64,000 bases of DNA, taken from Actinostola sp. cb2023 (taxonomy: Eukaryota; Cnidaria; Anthozoa; Actiniaria; Actinostolidae). How positions within the stretch are numbered: the first letter of the stretch is position 1; the number at the start of each line of letters is the position of its first letter. Shown piece by piece: positions 58,609-64,000 of the stretch. The notes under the pieces are model-generated. The model ran no database searches, had not been told where the DNA came from, and saw nothing but the letters and a program-made list of their open reading frames with translations. Where the stretch lies: assembly GCA_033675265.1 (NCBI GenBank), contig JAUJYZ010000266.1, positions 62,001 to 126,000 on the forward strand, written 5' to 3'. A program made the translations under genes and the position numbers.

Positions 58609-60883
58609 GACCACAGGCAAACCACAGTGATAAAGTGACATTTGCACTAAAAAAATACGAATAAAACGTGTTTTAATACATTTTAGCCCGAGTAAATGCA
58701 CCATTGTACGTTCCACACCCTCCCTCACTGAGTCGGAATAGGTCAACCGGAGGACGTATATTATTACAAGGTAGGCAACTTTCAGGATTCCTGTGGTGAA
58801 TCTCAAAACAAATCTGCTAAAATATATATCAAATCTTGTGAAACCTCATCCCTAAATCCGTCCAGTTACTAAAATACCTTCAATCTATCATGTCAGCTCA
58901 ATAAGCCAAGTCAGAGTTTAAGGGGCGCGCGCGGCCTGGTAACGAATTCGGGATAAAATGTGTCCGAAGTGACTTTTTCTCCCATGTCTCTTGTATTTCT
59001 GCCGAGTTTTCTAGGAGCATTTTGCACTACTTTTTCTGTACTAATAAAGTATTTTCCTTGTTTACTAGTCACATACAACTGCAAGGTAACTCTAACAGCG
59101 CTTATATGTTCATTTGAATACGATAATCCACTGAAAAACGTAGTTTAAAATCGCCCACAAGCTTACCAATCTCGAAGCGGATTGGGCTTCCTGTGTCAAC
59201 TGAACGATCATCAGTTTCACAACGTTTGGATTTCGCTTTTAAATCATGTCTTTGTGTCGATTCTTGGCAATTTTTTTCAGAAAATAATAAAGATGATGAG
59301 TTGTTTATCACTTTGTGCTATTAGTTGTCTCAAAAAAGTATCAAAAAGTTGTGTTTGGGGCCGTAGATTGGCCATAGTTCTCACGGCTTCACTACGTCCA
59401 GACTACGTGTATAACGAAGGGCATTTTTATCGTAAAATAGAATTTGATTAACAAATCACACATGAGGTTGAATTAAGAAGACCTTTATGCATACCTTGGA
59501 GTATTTTCTCGGCAAAAATCGTATTGTAAGAAATGAAAAATGCTCCTAGAAAACTCGGCAAAAATACAAGAGACATGGGAGAAAAAGTCACTTCGGACAC
59601 ATTTTATCCCGATTCGGTTCCAGGAATCACGGTAATCCTTAAACTCTGACTTGGCTTATTGTTTGGTTGTATTTTGAAGAAAATGCTGGTTTGGGGTCCA
59701 AGGACGCAAAAAAACAGCTTTCGTACTATGTGCCGACAGTTATGCTTCGACCAGCGAAGTCCTGGGGACGAATATGTGGAGCAAAAATCACCCGCGTACC
59801 CCTTCCCTTGTATTCCTTTACTCGCCTGATCAAATGGACAAACGCAACCCTACATAGGCAAACATTCCACTTCCGCTTTCGTAACATTTAAATATTCATC
59901 GCATGTGAATTCTTTGACGCATGCAAGTTTTGCAAGACGGAATAATACAATACACTGCACAATAATTACAAGCAAAAATTAAACTACAACATATAGATGA
60001 ATGACAGTAACATTTTTGAATGTTATTCTTAACTTTCACTTCTCAGTTGAATTTCGTCCCAGATTGTTATCTACAATGCACATGTTGCAGAGCTTGCTAG
60101 TTATATTACTGTTATTCTAATGTCAAATAAGTCCGCAAATAAGCGTTATTCATTTCGAATAATCAGTGGGAAGGCAAACGAAATATTTGCATTAAATTAT
60201 ACAAATTACAAAACACCTTGTACGTACTTTCTTCATAATTTCAGTAGACTATAAGACCTATAACGAACGAAACCCAAGCTTTCATGTAATTATTGTACAG
60301 TGTATTGTATTATTCCGTCTTACAAAACTTGCATGCGTCAAGAATTCACACGCGATGAATATTTAAATGTTACGAAAGCGGAAGTCGAATGTTTGACTAT
60401 GTAGGGTTGCGTTTGTCCATTTGATCAGGTGAGTAAAGGAATACAAGGGGAGAGGTACGCGGGTGATTTTTGCTCCACATTTTCGTCCCCAGGACTGCGC
60501 TGGTCGAAGTCTAACTGTCGGCACATAGTACGAAAGCTGTTTTTTTTGCGTCCTTGGACCCAAAACCAGCATTTTCTTCAAAATACAACCAAACAATTGA
60601 GCTGACATGATAGATTGAAGGTATTTTAGTAACTGGACGGATTTAGGGATGAGTTTTCACAAGATTTGATATATATTTTAGCATATTTGTTTTGAGATTC
60701 ACCACAGGAATCCTGAAAGTTGCCTACCTTGTAATAATATACGTCCTCCGGTTGACTGATTCCGATTCAGTGAGAGGGTGGGGCACAATGGTGCATTTAC
60801 TCGGGCTAAAATGTATTAAAACACGTTTTATTCGGTATTTTTTAGTGCAAATGTCACTTTATCACTGTGGTTTGCCTGTGTAA
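58609..60883. mobile_element. Long fold-back element with nested insertion
   Basis: Excluding 58903-59657, the left arm (58609-58902 plus 59658-59970) is an inverted copy of 60275-60883. The loop is 59970-60275. The arms share frames such as MRFTTGILKVAYLVIIYVLR and QLSYYVPTV, which reflect arm identity rather than a proven gene. The terminal duplication was not found. Confidence 0.8.
58903..59657. mobile_element. 755-bp TIR element duplicating AT
   Basis: The inverted ends AAGCCAAGTCAGAGTTTAAG and complement, then CGGGATAAAATGTGTCCGAA arms. It is flanked by AT. The opposite arm of the host fold-back reads CTCAATTGTTTGG without the insertion, so the AT duplication is directly demonstrated. 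No recognised gene in the interior. An AT duplication is reported for ISL2EU-type transposons. Confidence 0.88.
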
Positions 60884-60922
60884 AGACTGATTGCCTGTAA
60901 CAAAGATCATGCAAAGGTCTCA

Positions 60923-60951
<29 letters not shown>

Positions 60952-60954
<3 letters not shown>

Positions 60955-61545
60955 AAAATCTTTAATAAGATTTAAAAACAAATGGGCACTGACCCAGTTA
61001 CACAATTTTTCTACATTATACCCAAAACCCTAAACCTCATAATTCTACATATTTACAATTCATCTTATTCCTAAATTCCCAATTTACATTATACTCGAAA
61101 ACCCCATAACTCATAACTCATAACTTATCTACACTCTTTACAACTTGATATTCCTGCATAAATTAATTATTTCCGATAATCTCTAATATGTACAGTTTTT
61201 GTCTTTTTGTTTTTTCCTCCACCATTCATTACTACTTATTCTCCCATCAGCTAATTGCTGTATCTGCTCTAAGGCCATTAATAGTTCCACGTTTCTGAGC
61301 AAAATTGCTCATTAGTATGCATAATTGCTTATTCTAGTAATCACCTACTCAAAAAAATCCTCCTGTCTTACCCATATCTTTAGAAAATCCTTAACACTCA
61401 AACGATACGACTCAACACTCAAACGAAACACAATATCCTTCTTACATTTTCTTACAATATCAATATACGGACGAACACTGTTACGGAACGTCGCACTATT
61501 ACGAAAAAAACCAAATATTATTTAACATACATTCCACAACAAACA
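60952..61545 (-). other. 3' UTR of the Tx1-like LINE
   Basis: Non-coding, with tandem CATAACT copies near 61107-61130. The plus strand is rich in C/A/T and poor in G. Confidence 0.7.
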
Positions 61546-61869
61546 TCACCAAGCTAAGTCTTTACGTTCCCCCTTGAACAATCCCAAAAACACACACTTT
61601 GCATTGACACCAAACTCGCGTGACCACTTTCTGACTATTCTCACGACCCATCCCCACGCTTTTTTCACACGACTACACTCCAAAAAACAATGCTCAATAG
61701 TTTCATCCTTCCCACATACTGCACACCGCTTAGACACCACCTTATACCCCCATCTAACAAGACTATCCCGCACTTTTGTCACTCTCTGTACAATACGCCA
61801 CCTCACCTCACCCACAATATTTTCAGACAAACTGTTACAAACCCCCCCCCCCCCCAGACATCCTTCCAT
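61546..61869 (-). CDS. LINE ORF2 C-terminal zinc-binding region
   Basis: This frame picks up after the G run: SENIVGEVRWRIVQRVTKVR, then RCAVCGKDETIEHCFLECSR (a CxxC...HCxxxC zinc-binding pattern as in zf-RVT) and KKAWGWVVRIVRKWS. In related LINEs this region is contiguous with the RT. The frame difference comes only from the G-run length, which could be a real slip or a sequencing error. Confidence 0.85.
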   Translation of the reverse strand: MEGCLGGGGVCNSLSENIVGEVRWRIVQRVTKVRDSLVRWGYKVVSKRCAVCGKDETIEHCFLECSRVKKAWGWVVRIVRKWSREFGVNAKCVFLGLFKGERKDLAW

Positions 61870-64000
61870 TCAGTTACACTCACATCGCTCCAATAACCCA
61901 TACACCTCGGTTGTTTCAACTTACTATTCACTAGGAACTCATACATCTTGCTCACCACTGCACAACATTGCACTGAACACAAACGAAATTCCGCATACAC
62001 CGCTTTATAATATGTAGACAAAAACCCCGCCCCTGGCTTCAAGTTATCCCGTAAAAACATCCAATCATCACGTAACGATGACAACCGCACACCTAAATAA
62101 TATCTCAAATAACACCACATTTTACCCGACAACCTATTTAAACACCCTACGACATTTGCTATATGCAAAGCACGCACACGAACCCCAAAATCCACCATTC
62201 CCAACCCCCCTGACAAACGTGGTAACAAACACGTTTCCCTTTTGATCAACTCTACTTTCCCATTCCACACAAAACTCCACACTAACGAATTCACTTTAGT
62301 CACCACCCAACTCGGCACAGTTAACACCCTAGCCACATAATCTAACTTTGACAACCCCAACACTTTAACAATCAACACTTTACCTCTCAACGACAGACAC
62401 CTACCTTTCCACATATCTAATACTTTCTTTAACTTTTCACACTTCGTCACCCAGTTCTCATCCTCTACATTATCTCCAAACCACACCCCCAAAACTTTCA
62501 TTCGCACTACCCATTTTAACCCATATGGTTTATCCGTTCTATTATTCCACGATCCTATCCACATTGCCTCTGACTTCCCTCTATTCAACCTCGCCCCCGT
62601 CCCACGCCCAAAAAAAAACTCCACTATATCCAAATACTTACTAATTGACACCCCATCCCGCAGCACCGCAGTCGTGTCATCAGCATACTGAGAAATATTA
62701 GTATGCTGACCACCCGACCCCGGCACCAAAAATCCACATATACCCTTCTCCGCACGAACACTACACGCTAACACCTCTGCCATTAACACATACAACATAG
62801 GTGACAACGAACACCCCTGCCTAATCCCCTTCTCTAACACAATACTCTCCGTCAACTCCCCATTACAAATCACTTTCGCTGTCGCGCCCACATATAACAC
62901 ATTCATCCACTTTCTAAAATCCTCCCCAAAACCAAACCTCCCCAACACCCTATTCAAAAAACCCCTATCCACCCTATCAAACGCTTTTTCCTGATCCAAA
63001 GTCAAAATGACCCCTCCCTCCCCAGTATGATCAATATGATCTAGTACATCTCTCATCACATTCAAATTGTCAGTAATCGACCTCCCCATCACCCCACACG
63101 TCTGGTCTTCACACACAACCTCTGACATGACACTCCTCAAACGAACACTCAGAGCCTTTGAGACTATCTTATAATCCAAATTAAGAAGAGAGATCGGCCT
63201 CCAATTCTTGAGTTCTTTCCGATCTCCCTTCTTAAACGCCAACCTCACAACACTCCGCACACATTCCTCAGGCAAACTCTCTACTTCGAAACTCTCATTT
63301 GCCAGCTGACACACTACAGGTAGTAACAACTCACTAAAACATTTGTAAAATTCCAACGATAGCCCATCATCTCCCGGTGTTTTCCCCTTAGCCATTCCTT
63401 TCACTGCATACTCTAACTCCTCCACTCTTACTCTCCCTTCACAATTGTTACACGACTCATCTGACAACACTGCTGACAATTTACTTAACAATACATCTTG
63501 TACCTCTACATCTACATCTTCCAACTTAAACAAATTCCTGTAAAACATTTCAATCACCTTCCTTTTTTCACTCTCATCACTCCATTCTGTTCCATTTCCA
63601 TCCTTCAACACATCTATATAATTCCCCTGCCCATGTCCCCCACATAAGTTAAAAAGATATCTCGTCGGTCTTTCCCCCTCCTCAATCCATTGCGCACGAC
63701 TCCTTACCATCACACCTTCACTCTCTCTCATCACTACCGCTTTCAGTTCCCCATTCAGTTCACTAATCCTCCCAGCCACATCCTCCCCTAAAGCTAAACC
63801 CCTTTTCAACCTTATAATCTCATTTGTTATCTTATCCCGTTTCTTCTTCTCTCTCTCGCCTTTGCAACCGAATGTCGAATGACAAATTTCTTAACCCCTT
63901 TTTTAAACTTGACCCAAAAAGCCCCTACCCTCTCCCCCTTGTTTCGTTCTAAATATTGCCTTATCCACTTTCTCATACTCTTTACAAACTCACTATCCTC
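61803..64000 (-). CDS. Tx1-like LINE ORF2: linker and reverse transcriptase
   Basis: The frame is open from the window edge (EDSEFVKSMRKWIRQYLER) to 61803, over 730 codons. Landmarks: RSRAQWIEEGERPTRYLFNL (linker), GKTPGDDGLSLEFY, LKNWRPISLLNLDYKIVSKA, ILTLDQEKAFDRVDR (catalytic Asp), GIRQGCSLSPMLYVLMAEVL, ISQYADDTTAVLRDG (YADD box), KSEAMWIGSWNNR and LGVWFGDN. The thumb and Tx1 C-terminal region follow (NGKVELIKRETCLLPRLSGG). No stop in the RT core, so the enzyme part may be intact. It ends in a frameshift at a 14-base G run (61842-61855). The endonuclease lies beyond the window. Confidence 0.93.

Larger units (their letters stand above)
60922..64000 (-). mobile_element. Tx1-like LINE, 3' part with poly(A) tail
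   Basis: Read on the minus strand, the window edge cuts into ORF2. The RT, C-terminal domain and zinc-knuckle region follow, then a 3' UTR of about 620 bp and a poly(A) tail at about 60922-60951. The poly(A) tail and zf-RVT-type C-terminus fit the L1/Tx1 group. The 3' UTR is almost free of C on the element strand. Confidence 0.92.

Overview
The window looks like non-coding and transposon-rich nuclear DNA from an invertebrate animal. The evidence is AT-rich sequence, spliced exons with GT/AG borders, a SEA-domain membrane protein gene, Ty3/gypsy, CR1-like, Tx1-like and Penelope-like retroelements, and dozens of short terminal-inverted-repeat (TIR) elements. A marine metazoan such as a cnidarian would fit, but the sequence does not settle the phylum.

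Layout. 1-2622: 5' portion of a minus-strand Ty3/gypsy LTR retrotransposon (LTR, primer site, gag, zinc knuckle, protease, RT), in one frame with a single stop. 2967-8741: a minus-strand CR1-like LINE flanked by rearranged copies of one sequence; it is interrupted by a Harbinger-like TIR element, which itself holds a poly(G)-ended hAT-like element. 8985-9480: minisatellite. 10526-12900: a small MITE and a 1.84-kb TTAA-flanked long hairpin.

13179-22807 (+): the only convincing host gene in the window. Seven exons encode a Cys-rich segment, a SEA domain with a GSVVV self-cleavage motif, one transmembrane helix and a Tyr-containing cytoplasmic tail; both ends of the gene are missing. Its 6.2-kb intron holds a 3.9-kb, roughly 62-bp tandem array that appears to descend from the exon/5' splice-site junction itself. 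The 3' splice site of the first visible exon is also tandemly triplicated.

22985-41740: TIR elements with 8-9 bp, TA or TTAA target duplications, a decayed Tx1-like LINE, long inverted repeats and dispersed composite repeats. 41741-42817: a very long (TCTG)n(CCTG)n(CT)n microsatellite. 42818-51800: composite repeats including a 1.6-kb direct duplication and a 1.56-kb hairpin. 52394-60883: hAT-like, TTAA-flanked (with a Penelope-like GIY-YIG fragment), mariner-like and AT-duplicating elements, many nested. 60922-64000: the 3' two thirds of a long Tx1-like LINE on the minus strand with an intact RT core.

The retroelements carry the machinery for their own copying. The many short TIR elements have no transposase here and must have been mobilised from elsewhere. 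Several insertions can be proved from within the window because a second copy preserves the empty site. Coordinates were read by hand; repeat-arm limits are approximate to a few tens of bases unless a target duplication is given.
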